From: Nectonema munidae
Taxonomy: Eukaryota > Nematomorpha > Nectonematoida > Nectonematidae
Direction of reading: 5' to 3'
Assembly: GCA_030549495.1 (NCBI GenBank)
Contig: JAUIRK010000003.1
Location: 124,001 to 188,000 of the forward strand
Length of the DNA: 64,000 nucleotides
Part shown: positions 9,301-17,873 of the stretch, piece by piece
Layout of the letters: the number at the start of each line of letters is the position of its first letter
Numbering within the stretch: the first letter of the stretch is position 1
Position numbers and translations under genes: made by a program
The notes under the pieces: generated by a model
The model's database searches: none
Told to the model about the DNA's origin: nothing
The model's input: the letters and a program-made list of their open reading frames with translations, nothing else

Positions 9301-12268
9301 TTTCACTCAAGATCTCTTCTCTTGTTCAAGCTCTACTATCTAATTCAGTTCTCTTCTCTCTAATTTGTATTTAGAGTTAAATTAAAAATAATTCTATTTT
9401 ATCTCATTAGAAACTAGTTTTTAGCGGAATATAAGTTCAATATTTTCAGAACCTTTATTCATGATACCAAAGTTCAGCTATTCAAATTAATCACAGAGAT
9501 TTTTGATAAAAATTTTGTTCCATCAATACACCAAACATTTTGCAAAAATGAAAATTTGTTTAAGTTTTTAAATGAGAGAAAAATAGTTTTCAATCGTTAC
9601 AATTTTAATCAATGAATAATGTCAGAATCGCGTTAAAAAAATTTTCAACAAAGGTCACTTTTAATCTTTATCATTACGTTTGTTACATTTTGTAACATTT
9701 GAAAACTTTAATTTTCTCAAGTCAAGAACAATTTTTTCAATAGCTATTTGGGAATTAATATTTTGACTAGCTATTCAGTTTAAAAGCAAAAATACTCTAT
9801 TTGTTTAATATTTGAGCAGAGATATTTTTTATAATGTTCGATTGTTAAATTTTGTAAGTTACACTGTACATAATTATTAAATATTTTTTTTAAGAAAATT
9901 TGTTTATTATTATAATAAAAATATAATATCGAAACAAAATGTTTCAGTTGTTAAAAATGTACTTGATTTATTTATGACAGCTGTCAGAATTTTATTTGTA
10001 GTCAGAGAAATAGTCAAAAAACGCAATGTTTTTCTTGTTCTCGTATACTATGATTTTTATGATTTATGTTTGTTTAAATAGTTTTTTTAATGATTTTGTG
10101 TTCCCAATAATTTTGAGGATGTGCACCCCTGGTTTGGAGGGAGCCAAAAGGTTCAGTATGTCACTCTCCAACAACACAATTCAATGATCTCGCCCCACGC
10201 ATTCTTGAACAACTTATTTCAGAGGTATAATCAAGTTCCTATCGCAAATTTTCAGTACGGTTTGATGAAGGCATGGATGTTACGTCTTATGCAACTTTGA
10301 TATGAAACATTAAATAAGTTAATAAGGATAGTATAATATGAGGAGAAAATGTTATTTGTAATAGTTGATGGAGACCCAAGCATGGTGAGCAAGAACGAAG
10401 GATTCCATGGCTTGTTGAAAGAAAAACCAGGAATTCGAGGTTATGCGCTGTATAATTAATGGTTATGCTGTGGCTTCTTGAAACCTACACGAGTCCATGA
10501 AGGTTGTTTTGGATGTCGTGATTAAGATTGTAAACATCGTCAAATCAAAAGGTTTAAATAGTCGCATATTCAAAGTGGTTTTTGAAGAAATAAGAGCTTA
10601 TTATGAAAATTTACAATACAAAAGTTCGCTGGATATCACGTGGGAAAGTCCTTGTTCGTTTTGCTGACTTCCGTGACGTTCTTCAAATATTTGTGAAAAA
10701 AGGATAATCCCTCGTAAATCTGTTTATGATTAATTATGGGTCACGTCACATGTGTGTCTATCTAGCTGTTATACGGGCAACTAAAAACTTCAGGGAAGAC
10801 ATACCAAGCCGATGAAACTTCTAGAAAACACCTTCTATTTACTATGCATCAAACCTTTTGGAAAGAGAGTTTAGCAGAATTTTCTACTTAGAATTCTGAA
10901 AATATTCTTCTGGTTTAGGCACTTTTTGGATCCCTCGCTTGCAGGATATACCAAAACATGCCTCTCAAGAAGTACAACTTTTTAAAGGATTTTCTACGAT
11001 TTATCTGTGAGGAAGCTTTATGTACTTTCTTTGGATTGAAGACCAAGAAAAGCAACAGACTCAATCCAACTGCATTGAATACTTTGCATTTGAGATGCAT
11101 AATTTTTTTATAAATAAAAATAGAAAATGTTGCATTTGTGCTGAATTATACAGTCAATAGTGAGTTATATCACTTGTGTAGTCCATCATGTGAGTACAAA
11201 AAAGAAACATACGATATTGCAGGGTACATCTTATGGGGCAATTGATAACTAGGAGTTCTTAAAAAATTCCTAATAATACTATCCTTAAATTATCATTAAA
11301 TCTTTTTTAAATCATGGTAGCTCTCAGCCAAGTTTTGAGCATTATAAGAGCACTAAAAGATCTAATTTGACAAAAACTAGCAGGAGAGTCTAAAAGAAAT
11401 CTGAGCAAACTTTTCAAATTCAAAAATATAATATCTGTACCTTCAGCAATTATAATTAATCAGCTTAACAAAGGCATAAACGTTTAAACTTTAGTTAGCA
11501 AGTCTGTGTTGAAAAAGTGCTCTATAAAAATACCACAATTTAACAACGATACCATTTTATAATTACGATTCTTTTAGGATTTATTTTTATTTTGTTAAGA
11601 CTTTTGGCGAAACACAACTAAACTTTTTTAGCTATTTTTTTAAATAAGCCTAATTTTGAGTAATATAATAAAAAGCTTTTCAAGCATTTAGACTGCGTCT
11701 TTACACACAAGCCCCTTTTTTAAGGAAAGAAGAGGCCAAGTGAATATGCAAGTTTAGAAACTGGTGGTTCCGGTCAATAACTTATAAATTTATTTGGTAT
11801 GACTACTACCATGAAACATCAGCAGAAATGCAGTTTCGCAAAATTTTTATTTTTAATCTTTTGATAAAGCGTTAGATTTAACTAAATTTAAAATTAAATA
11901 AAAATTACACATTAAAATATATAAAATAAGTTTGTTATCTCACCTGTTTTTAAATTTTATTTTGTCTTTATATGAATATTATTAGGAAAAATGTTTTATA
12001 AATGTCTTGATAGAGTTAGACATTTAATTTACAAAATAAGGACAGTTGATACTAAATCATAAAAGATTTTTAATTCGATGAACGAATTAAAAAAAAATAC
12101 TGTAAACTTAATAAAATGCTTACACATTATGTGAGGTTTGAAGACTACTGAATCGATTTATAAGTTTTTCATTCTTGGACTCTAATTGATTTAATTGGCT
12201 TATTATTTCATTTTGTTGCATTTTCAATCCTTTCTTGGAAATATCTTCTTTACTCATTTTAAGCTCTG
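233..12268 (-). CDS. Multi-exon coiled-coil protein gene (8 exons seen, both ends open)
   Basis: I do not recognise the family. Eight exons on the minus strand, listed separately, join in one reading frame. Exon-to-exon phases are 2, 0, 0, 0, 0, 2 and 2, and each acceptor phase matches the preceding donor, which random open frames would rarely do. The joined protein, about 470 residues so far, is rich in Glu, Lys, Gln, Ser and Leu with almost no Pro or Gly and no transmembrane segment. That is typical of a long cytoplasmic, cytoskeletal or centrosomal coiled coil. The last visible exon is less purely coiled (it contains NRWQDGSQSLSSF). The first exon seen starts mid-protein and the gene leaves the left edge, so both ends are missing. 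The largest intron (6757-12123) is filled with hAT relics. Function is unknown; structural scaffolding is inference from composition only. Confidence 0.75.
451..693 (-). CDS. Coiled-coil gene, exon 7
   Basis: This is the longest exon of the gene: 243 bp, phase 2 to phase 2. The acceptor is ATATATTTTAG and the donor AAAG/GTATGC. It encodes FERESSDHKAEFSSLLKESS, later MTKQVNDLRSELEDSKRFAA and EMEAKYEDEFLRQSRMFSEK, all strongly heptad-like. The intron to the next exon is only 53 bp (398-450), so short introns occur in this gene. Confidence 0.75.
694..2029. other. Intron of the coiled-coil gene, nothing recognised
   Basis: AT-rich sequence without convincing exons. Two GGCGG-containing patches (about 1242-1315) interrupt it, but I cannot assign them. 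The open frame on the plus strand at 1409-1669 has no coding character. Confidence 0.5.
2030..2181 (-). CDS. Coiled-coil gene, exon 6
   Basis: The acceptor is TTTTGTTTTCAAG, phase 0. It encodes KELRCLDTNYKQKEGDCEKL, then QSALVELEAKFFQGKQENLD and LFQRQQETQKK. The donor is not clean. A GTTTCC site at 2029-2024 is the one that gives the phase 2 needed by the next exon. A better-looking GTATTT at 1980 would give phase 0, so the 3' border is the weakest in the chain. The intron to exon 5 is 51 bp. Confidence 0.65.
2233..2469 (-). CDS. Coiled-coil gene, exon 5
   Basis: Length is 237 bp, phase 0 at both ends. The acceptor is TTTTTCTGTAG and the donor CACAG/GTAAAT. It encodes ICKLQTANAFLTEEYEFNSK, then RLKGLRSENEEAKAKIRLLE, QKVSQNVEKERDQFAKFSEE and IANLRADKLILKSELDVAQ. 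This is a near-continuous amphipathic helix with hydrophobic a/d positions, and a stop codon lies immediately before the acceptor in the same frame. Confidence 0.78.
2470..4204. other. Intron of the coiled-coil gene, nothing firm
   Basis: AT-rich. A GC-richer patch near 3020-3085 contains ATTGGTTGGCC, an inverted CCAAT, but no promoter context. The plus-strand open frame at 3895-4113 is hydrophobic and unrecognised. Confidence 0.45.
4205..4345 (-). CDS. Coiled-coil gene, exon 4
   Basis: Length is 141 bp, 47 codons, phase 0 at both ends. The acceptor is CTCAATTAG and the donor AAGAAT/GTGTAT; GTATAC two bases later would shift the phase. It encodes IKRSLSEIRGSIKKLCCHQG, then LRVRDKRQEWNAELESRENH and KSESEKN. 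It sits 1.7 kb from the next exon and is the only GC-richer patch between 2.5 and 4.9 kb. Confidence 0.6.
4986..5093 (-). CDS. Coiled-coil gene, exon 3
   Basis: Length is 108 bp, 36 codons, phase 0 to 0. The acceptor is TTTCCTATTTTCAG and the donor GAAAAT/GTAGTG. It encodes RLEEENVRERSVLNDATRQS then LADSELHRIITSYEEN. It is too short for standard open-frame cut-offs but its codon use and heptad pattern match its neighbours. Confidence 0.68.
5094..6584. other. Intron of the coiled-coil gene, with a 14-base C run
   Basis: It holds a C homopolymer at 5504-5517 and a CCGC-rich patch at about 5141-5165 that looks like a transposon end without a visible partner. Nothing else was identified. Confidence 0.5.
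6585..6756 (-). CDS. Coiled-coil gene, exon 2
   Basis: The acceptor is a long T tract ending TTTTTTTCAG and the donor CCCGCT/GTAAGG. It enters at phase 2 and leaves at phase 0. It encodes LEQKNQNLSEELQTTLSQKL, then KSEESMLEALKAVQSDVEKK and QLEVDYLKTKIDAYIPA. The frame stays open another 50 codons past the donor, but GTAAGG and the phase match to exon 3 favour the splice. Confidence 0.75.
6903..7264. mobile_element. Small hAT-like MITE with CAGAGGC ends
   Basis: The left end reads CAGAGGCGTAGTT. The right end, read inward on the other strand, is CAGAGGCATAGCC, an inverted pair of about 12 bp with two mismatches. Flanking 8-mers TTCACAAT and TTTACTCT match at 5 of 8 positions, which fits a decayed hAT target duplication. 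There is no coding capacity. A 15-base C run (6935-6949) lies just inside the left end. Confidence 0.5.
7492..8167. mobile_element. Non-autonomous hAT element, 676 bp, perfect target duplication
   Basis: The left end is CAGTGATTTTGAAC. The right end, inverted, is CAGTGTTTCTCAAC, the classical hAT CAGTGNTTCTCAACC form. It is flanked on both sides by the identical 8-mer TTCTAGCT (7484-7491 and 8168-8175). No transposase is present. Because it lies inside the 7332-10131 element it is the younger insertion. Confidence 0.88.
8566..8919 (-). pseudogene. hAT transposase N-terminal fragment, TTF/ZMYM1-like finger
   Basis: The single open stretch contains FPKDLQKRSFLESWFKTFTC, LEYRISSDKAFCYVYTCFS and FNDLRKSIRKGRGF. 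In order, these resemble the TTF-type zinc-finger block of ZMYM1-like hAT transposases: R(S/A)F..SWF..F.WL.Y, then a FC..C pair, then W/L-KKA..KG.GF. The DDE core and dimerisation region that should follow are not recognisable downstream. It lies within the hAT-derived element above and is a dead transposon fragment. Confidence 0.55.
9270..9365 (+). repeat. Degenerate 19-bp tandem repeat, about 5 units
   Basis: Units follow AGCTCTCTTCTCTCATTCA with a few changes each. The array is pyrimidine-rich on this strand. The open frame across it (Leu/Phe/Ser-rich) is a by-product. Confidence 0.7.
10245..10870 (+). pseudogene. ZBED5/FAM200-like hAT transposase fragment, frame-broken
   Basis: Across switching frames one reads FDEGMDVTSYA, then VDGDPSMVSKNEGFHGLLKE, then MKVVLDVVIKIVNIVKSKGL and NSRIFKVVFEEIRAYYENL, then VRWISRGKVLVRFADFRDVL. 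These match in order the ZBED5/FAM200/GTF2IRD2-type hAT blocks: DEStD, TDGAPSM.G...GF, the HR.ALASK..P..L..V...V.KIVN.IK.. helix, and the VRWLSRGKVL.R..eLR..v motif. At least three frame changes and several stops separate them, so it is inactive. It is a different copy from the one at 14-21 kb and just outside the 10131 hAT terminus. Confidence 0.7.
10935..12123. other. Intronic AT-rich sequence, nothing recognised
   Basis: No protein match by eye, no terminal repeats and no splice-bordered open stretch. Confidence 0.5.
12124..12268 (-). CDS. Coiled-coil gene, exon 1 of those visible
   Basis: The acceptor is GAATTTTTTAG; an alternative CAG three bases in would keep the same frame. The donor is AATGT/GTAAGC, leaving phase 2, exactly what the 6756 exon needs. 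It encodes AELKMSKEDISKKGLKMQQN, then EIISQLNQLESKNEKLINRF and SSLQTSHN. The 5.4-kb intron between this and exon 2 is full of hAT relics, and an RTE LINE fragment lies about 370 bp upstream. Confidence 0.65.
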
Positions 12269-12639
12269 CTAAAAAATTCTCTAATATATATACTAAAAAA
12301 GTTAAAAAAACGTTTACCTAAATTTTTTGGAAGCTTCATCAATATTTTGTCAGAAATTAATTTTTACAACCATAGCCCAACTGTAATGAAAAAGTATTCA
12401 AATATAAAATTATAAATAATCGTATATTTTTTGTTAATTTTTTTTCATTATTTAGCACGCTTTTTTGCTTATTTCAATTTAAATTATCTTCTTTTTACGT
12501 GTTTATTTTGTTTTAAATGAGTTAACAATTTATTACATCCGAAAACAGAGGACATAAACTTGATAAACACTATTTTTTTCGATATATTGAAGATTTTGAT
12601 ATGATTAATTTCGGGATTAATTTCTGTTATGGAAATAAA

Positions 12640-13510
12640 TGAAGAAGGAGAATGACAAAGAAGAGGGTTGTATATTTGGAATACAAGATATAGAAAAAAA
12701 TGAACACCTTATAACCTATAGTAGTGGAAGAAAGAAACTTAAATTGTTTATATGCTGGAAATTAAGGAGAAATCAAACACATTACAGTCTGCAAAGTGAT
12801 AACCGTTAGTGAAATTGCGAGTCAACATCAAATGGTAGTTCTTGATATATGAAAAAAATAACTTGAAACCGAAAAGTGATGAAAATCCAAAGGCTTAGAT
12901 GGATATCTAGTTAAAGCGGAATTTTATATTAATATTAAAAATCTAAATTTAATATATAATAAGGAAGATCGTGTGGAAACATTATGTAATTGGGAAAAAC
13001 AAATCATGTTAAAGAAAGGAAAAAGATGATTGGTAATGGAGTTAAAATTTTTGGAATGCCTGTAGGGGAAAAAATTTGGCTTTTAAGCATTACAAAAACC
13101 GGAAAACAAAGAATACAAAGAAAAATAGACGATTAAAAAAGTAGCTAAAAAATTATTGTCATAGCTAGAAGAAAATGAAGAGTTATAAAGAGCTAAATAC
13201 CAAAGATAGAAAAAATAGAATATATAAATTGCAAAGCCAAGACCAATAGAGAAAGTAGAACATTTTGCCAAGAGATGGACAGATTATTTTGAACAATTGC
13301 TAAACGTAGAAAATGAGAGAGCTGTTGCTGGGAAAGCAGGAAAAATGGAAGGAGCAGGAAGATAGCTCTAAGGCGAGGAAGTGGAACGTGCCATAAAACA
13401 AGCGAGAATAATAATAGAATAATGCTCTAGGAAGTAGTGAAATAAGTATAGATATGGTAAAAGCGGGTGGTGAAATCTGCATAAAGTAGATGAAAATATT
13501 TATGAATTCG
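12640..13510 (+). pseudogene. RTE-type LINE, endonuclease C-terminus to RT linker (5' part)
   Basis: Decayed frames give NEHLITYSSGRKK, EIASQHQMVVLDI, YFEQLLNVENERA, EEVERAIKQARI and ISIDMVKAGGEICIK. These follow the order of RTE LINE proteins (craniofacial development protein 2-like genes derive from the same group): ..EHL.TY.SGGR..QIDYIL.., ES.A.QH..VV.D, W..YFE.LLN.EN, EEV..A...., I..D..KAGGE. The sequence breaks off at MKIFMN and resumes at 21412. The 5' end is truncated and many stops are present. Confidence 0.65.
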
Positions 13511-14196
13511 TCTAAAGCACCTTTTCTCAAGGAGGGCCATATGGCCATCTAGCGGGCTCAAAATAATCCAGGAGGCCACACAGATAAATTTCAATTTTAA
13601 GAAGTTATACTGGGGCTACAGAAAGCTACACGGGGCCACAGAAAATTAGACAGGGGTGAGAGAAATCCTAAATATTGGTTTATTCTACGAGTTTACGAAG
13701 GTATGCATTCTATTATTAGTTATTTCTTCTAGTGCATGTTTTACATAAATAGTATAGTTAGAAAAACGACCAGGTAAACTTTATTTAAAGACACTTATCC
13801 TACTTCTTTCCAGGATTTTTTGAGACATTCTTTCATTAAGTATATAAGTAAAGCTCCATATTTATTTTTTTTTGCACTAAATTTTAATTTGGAAATCAAT
13901 CAATAAATTTAATTAAAAAATTAATTAAATATATATTTTGATAAATTTTTAACTGTATAAAAATTTTTTGATATAATTCTCAATATTTTTAGAGGACACA
14001 ATTCATAGATTAAATCATTTGCACTTGTTTATCTCCCATCACATTTAAGAGTAACTTTTCACTCGCTATTTTTAGATAATGTCATTTTTTTTAATTTATT
14101 TTAAAGAAAAAAATGAAATGAATTTTTAGTAAAGTTTAAAAATTGCTTAATCTCTAATAATATCGTAGATTTAAAGGTTAATTTTTTTCACATAAA

Positions 14197-14703
14197 ATGT
14201 CAACTTCATCCAAAAAAATGTTGAAGATATTCTGCCTTACTTATGATTTTATTAATTCCCACAAAATCATACGATGCGTATGTGTTTATTACTCCGCAAA
14301 ACAACTTTTTCAAATGAAAGTTGAGAGTGAGCATAAAGAAAAAGTAAACAAAGCACTCGATTTCTTTATAAGGATGCGTGATGAATTTGAAAGGAGAAAG
14401 ACGGTTGATGAAATGTTTTTTCAAAAAACAGCTTCTTCAAAATAGCAAAGGCCAGTAATCCTCATACCATTTGGGAATCTTTGATCATGCCTGCAGTGTC
14501 TGTGGTGCTCTCAAAAGTTATGTGTCAAAATCCTGAAGAAATAATAAGTTTAATTCCTTTGAGCAATTCATCACTATCATGTCGTATTGATAAAATGGCA
14601 GCTAATGTTTAAACCCATTTATTCTCAAAACTGTGAGAAAATGAATTTGCACTTCAAATAGAGATGAGCCAACTCTTCCCGATAATTCTGCATTATTAAT
14701 CAC
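14197..14703 (+). pseudogene. ZBED5-like hAT transposase, N-terminal piece
   Basis: It starts at an ATG. IRCVCVYYSAKQLFQMKVES resembles the BED-finger end of the family. EHKEKVNKALDFFIRMRDEF follows, and after a stop come NPHTIWESLIMPAVSVVLSK, ISLIPLSNSSLSCRIDKMAA and LPDNSALLIT. The family pattern is PHTIGE.LILPA..., IPLS..T..RRID.MA.., then an ALL.TYVRF box. The reading is cut inside ALLIT by a hAT element and continues at 18822 exactly as predicted (ALLIT/FVRFLNN), with TTAATCAC duplicated. Confidence 0.8.
14696..14703. repeat. Target-site duplication TTAATCAC (left copy)
   Basis: The second, identical copy is at 18822-18829. Removing one copy and all between restores the ZBED5-like reading across the junction. 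Confidence 0.88.
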
Positions 14704-14880
14704 TAGAGCGCCAAAAATATTGACCTAAAAAAGTTGAAAAATTGATCCTATAATATTGACTTTATTAAGTTAAAAAACAAAAAAATTGACCAAAAAAAGA
14801 CTTTATAAAACGTTTATCCAACAAAATAAGAACTTTATTTTACGAAGATCAGCTGATATCATGTAAAATGGTCTAATGAT

Positions 14881-15000
14881 ATTTCATCACACGACATTTC
14901 ATCACACGACTTTTTATCACACGACATTTCATCACAGGACACTTTATCGCAGGACATTTCATCACAGGATATTTCATCACAGGACACTTCATCACAGAAT
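14881..15000 (+). repeat. Left MULE terminal array, 8 x 15 bp
   Basis: The period is exactly 15 bp over 120 bp. The first two units are identical (ATTTCATCACACGAC); later units drift (ACAC to ACAG, ATTTC to ACTTC). Translation gives a false His/Thr/Phe-rich open frame. Confidence 0.92.
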
Positions 15001-15289
15001 AACTCTACAGACGATTATTACAAACATGTTTCAACTATTGACATATCTTGTGTTTTGACTCTAAAAAAGAGGAGTGACAATAGTGTTAGGATTATAAACT
15101 TTTTCATCGACTCCATATGTTCTTTTCTCTGTATAGTTTTTCTCTTGTTTCAAAATATTATTGACTTTATTTCTTGTAGCCTGTTTTGCTCCATGAATTA
15201 TATTCCTAGTATTTGAATTTTCTTTTGATTTGAAAGAAGTTTTTCATCAATAACAATTGAATGAAGCACTTGTGTGAGTTTGGAAAAAC

Positions 15290-16630
15290 TTTTAGGAAAA
15301 GAAATTGTTATATTCAGGAACTGCGAATATTACAAACACCGCAAAAACAAAGATACTTCTATGCGTTGGCGGTGCGCAGAGTATAAAAAAAAAGATGTAA
15401 CACATTCATCACAACCTTGGGAAATCGTGTAATTTCACTTCCGAAACCTGAGCATTCTCATTTTTTAGATGGAGAAAAAATTAACCTGAAATTAGCCGTC
15501 AATAAAATGAAAAGTTCAATGAGATAAATTGGAGCAACCCCTATGATCGTTGTTGGACAATATTGTCAAGATGTATATAGTGCATCTTTGATGAGAGTTC
15601 CGAAAAAACCAAGTCTTTTGCCAATTTTCAACGCTCTAAAAAACTTTTGATATGTCTCTAGTTTTACCAACTCTTTGGATTTTGAAATTCCTGGCAAATT
15701 TTGTGAAGTTTTGTTGTACGATTCTGGTATTGATGACACAGAAAGATTCCTTATTTTTGGACATAGTGAAACGGTAGCCGCGCTCTCTCTCTCGTGCACA
15801 TGCTTGGATTGCAGATGGAAAATTTAAAGTTGTGCCAACTTTGTTTTATCAATTATACACACTTCACTTTCAATTTGGAGAAGGTCGTTACTTTAGAATA
15901 TACGCTCTTCTAAAGAATAAAAGCAGAAATACTTATGGAAGGATGATTGTTGCGATCAAAGAAATAGTTCCCGATGGAAATCCAGAACAAATACTTTGAT
16001 TTTGAAATTGCACCAATGGCTGAGTTTCAATGCGCATACCCAAACGCTGAAATTAAAGGTTGTTTTTCCATCTTTCTCAAAGTGTCTACAGAAAAGCTAT
16101 CGAGTTGGGAATGAAAGCAGAGTTGGAAAGCAATACTGAACTCAGCACATTGGTATTGTATCTTCAAGCGCTTTCTCTAGTTCCTATAAATTTGGTTGAA
16201 CAGCTTTCAATAGTTTAGCAAATATCATGCCCGAAAATAAAAAAAAATGGACGAACTTCTAACATACTTCGAACACACATATGTTCGAGGAAGATATAGA
16301 AGGAATGGAACAGCAAGAAGTCCACTTTTCCCTATAGAAAAATGGAATCATTTTGAAAATTCTGTGGAAGGAATTGCTCAAACTACAAATGCAGTAGAAG
16401 GTTGGCACTACTCTTTGCAGTTTCTGTTTCAATGCAGTCACCCGACAATTTGGACTTTCTTAGATGGAATATGTAAAGATATCGCTTTTCAACGTTTAAA
16501 TTTAATGCAAGTAATCACTGGCGTTACCTACGAATAAAAAATACCTGTCCATTAATGCAAAAATTCAATGCCTTACTAGCGAATTTGGTCAATCTGATAT
16601 AATTAAGCTGTTCAATATTCTGAGTGTAAA
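15290..16630 (+). pseudogene. MULE transposase with FLYWCH finger, broken
   Basis: In order, across frame changes: EYYKHRKNKDTSMRWRCAEY, a FLYWCH-type zinc finger; LLYDSGIDDTERFLIFG; WIADGKFKVVPTLFYQLYTL, the MULE DGTFK box with its first catalytic Asp; GEGRYFRIYALLKNKSRNTY; FDFEIAPMAEFQCAYPNAEI then KGC, the second Asp; and finally LTYFEHTYVRG, RSPLFPIEKWNHF, TTNAVEGWHYSLQFLF with the conserved Glu, and CSHPTIWTFLDGI. The order, spacing and total (about 430 codons) match animal FLYWCH-MULE transposases, whose product cuts and pastes the DNA between the terminal arrays. Several frameshifts and stops make this copy inactive. The last 96 codons (16247-16537) remain open. Confidence 0.85.
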
Positions 16631-16852
16631 TAGTTTTCAGCAATAAAAATGTTTCATTTTAAGTGTTGTTATTTTTGAGGTTATTACAATCGATTGATAT
16701 TCACTTGATACTTCATGTCCATAATAAATTTTTATTATAATGAATAAAATCTAAGTAAAAGATTTACAAAAATAATGAAGCAAATTTAGTATTGAGTCTT
16801 TTGAACTTTTTGAATTGATGATGAAGTGAAATAGATTCATAGCGACGTGTTT

Positions 16853-16958
16853 TATTATGAAATGTGGTGTGATGAAGTCTTATGTGATGAAGTTTAGTGT
16901 GATGAAAAGTCGTGGGATGAAAAGTCGTGTGATGAAGTGTTGTGTGATGAAATGTCGT
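16853..16958 (-). repeat. Right MULE terminal array, about 7 x 15 bp, inverted
   Basis: Reverse complement of the left array unit. Six clear units occupy 16868-16957, preceded by one degenerate unit. The outermost unit (ending at 16957) is closest to the consensus, mirroring the left side where the outermost units are best kept. Confidence 0.9.
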
Positions 16959-17873
16959 AACACGAGAAGTCCAGCACAATTCTTTTGACTTCGACAAACT
17001 TTTCGACATACCAAAACGCTGACTTTAACCAGGATGCCCATCTAGTTACAATGCGTTTATGTGGTAAGCCTATTTCATTGAAAATATTTTGTCTCTCTTT
17101 GTTCTTAACTATCAAAATTTTGATACGAGCTATCAAATTATCTACACTTTCAAATTTTGATCTCACATTTAGGCAACAGTTATGCAAAAAGTGCTAAGCA
17201 AAAAACATGAAACAAACAGGGGTACAAAATTTTTAACGTTTTTCCACGTAGGTAGCTGCATCACTAATGAGAAACACACGATTTTCTCTTTCTATTTCTA
17301 AGTACTTTATTTTGTCATCAACTATTTGAATAATTTATTGGCTATTTACTGAAGTAGAACAGCAAACAGAATCAATTAAATAGGTTTTCTTTGGTAAACT
17401 TTGATCTCCAAATAAAATATTTACATAATACTTATTTCCAAACAAGGACTCATCTATAATTAGAAATAAAAACTACTCTTTACCTTTTCTTTGATACTTT
17501 CTTTTATATTTTCTGCAAGTATAATATCCACAAGAATTTGCATTTGGACAACTGTACCCCATACATTTGAAGTAATCTTTAAAATGGAAGGATGATTCCA
17601 TTTATTCAAAGGTATATTTGCTGAAAAAAAGAATCTGTTACTTTCTTTACAAAGTTATTTTCACTAATAAACTTTTGAACAGAATAAGTAGCAAATTTTG
17701 AATTCTTTTTAGTTGAATGTTTTTCAGTCTTTCTATGACTTTCAACAAAAAAATATACACTGAATGCAATTAGAAAGTTTGCTATAGAGTTCATTTTCAG
17801 GAGTTGAAGTTTCAGGAAGTTTAAATATGATTTCTTTAACTTTTTTGGAAAAAGACTTCGCAGTTTTTGCCAT
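16959..17873 (-). pseudogene. CGBP1-like hAT transposase, N-terminal two-thirds
   Basis: ATG at 17873 opens MAKTAKSFSKKVKEIIFKLP. After frame changes come VQKFISENNFVKKVTDSFF, NIPLNKWNHPSILKI, IIDESLFGNKYYVNILFGD, RVFLISDAATYVEKR, then HNCCLNVRSKFESVDNLIAR and IVTRWASWLKSAFWYVEKFV. These follow CGBP1-like hAT transposases: ..GNIPL.K..NP.. , ..DEt.D..GRYI.N.L.G.. , .LSDAA.YM.. , ITRWGTWL.A..YA..F. The frame runs straight into the MULE array and the C-terminal region is missing from this element. At least four frame breaks or stops. Confidence 0.75.

Larger units (their letters stand above)
7332..10131. mobile_element. hAT-derived element, GCACATCCTC ends, with nested MITE
   Basis: The left end is CACGGGGGCACATCCTCAAA and the right end, reverse complemented, CAGGGGTGCACATCCTCAAA; similarity continues for about 30 bp inward. 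No matching 8-bp duplication is left. Inside are a later MITE (7492-8167) and a minus-strand TTF-finger transposase piece (8566-8919). A second terminus-like string, CAGAGGCGCACATCC, occurs near 8818, so this could be two related elements rather than one. Confidence 0.45.
14881..16958 (+). mobile_element. MULE element with 15-bp sub-repeat terminal arrays
   Basis: It is bounded by an array of eight 15-bp units (14881-15000, unit ATTTCATCACACGAC) and an inverted array of about seven units (16853-16958, unit TGTGATGAAATGTCG). The space between is occupied by one MULE transposase on the plus strand. Thus the arrays act as its terminal inverted repeats. I found no convincing 9-bp target duplication outside the arrays. 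Confidence 0.78.

Noticed and set aside
14881-15000. CRISPR-like direct repeats
   Set aside because: Units abut without spacers, are inverted at the other end of a transposase, and the genome is eukaryotic.
14876-15058. Open frame rich in His-Thr-Phe-His repeats
   Set aside because: It is the translation of the 15-bp MULE terminal array (15 bp = 5 codons), not a protein gene. The same applies to the minus-strand frame at 16764-17009.
15566-15799. Minus-strand 77-codon frame
   Set aside because: Antisense to MULE transposase motifs (LLYDSGIDDTERF) on the plus strand.
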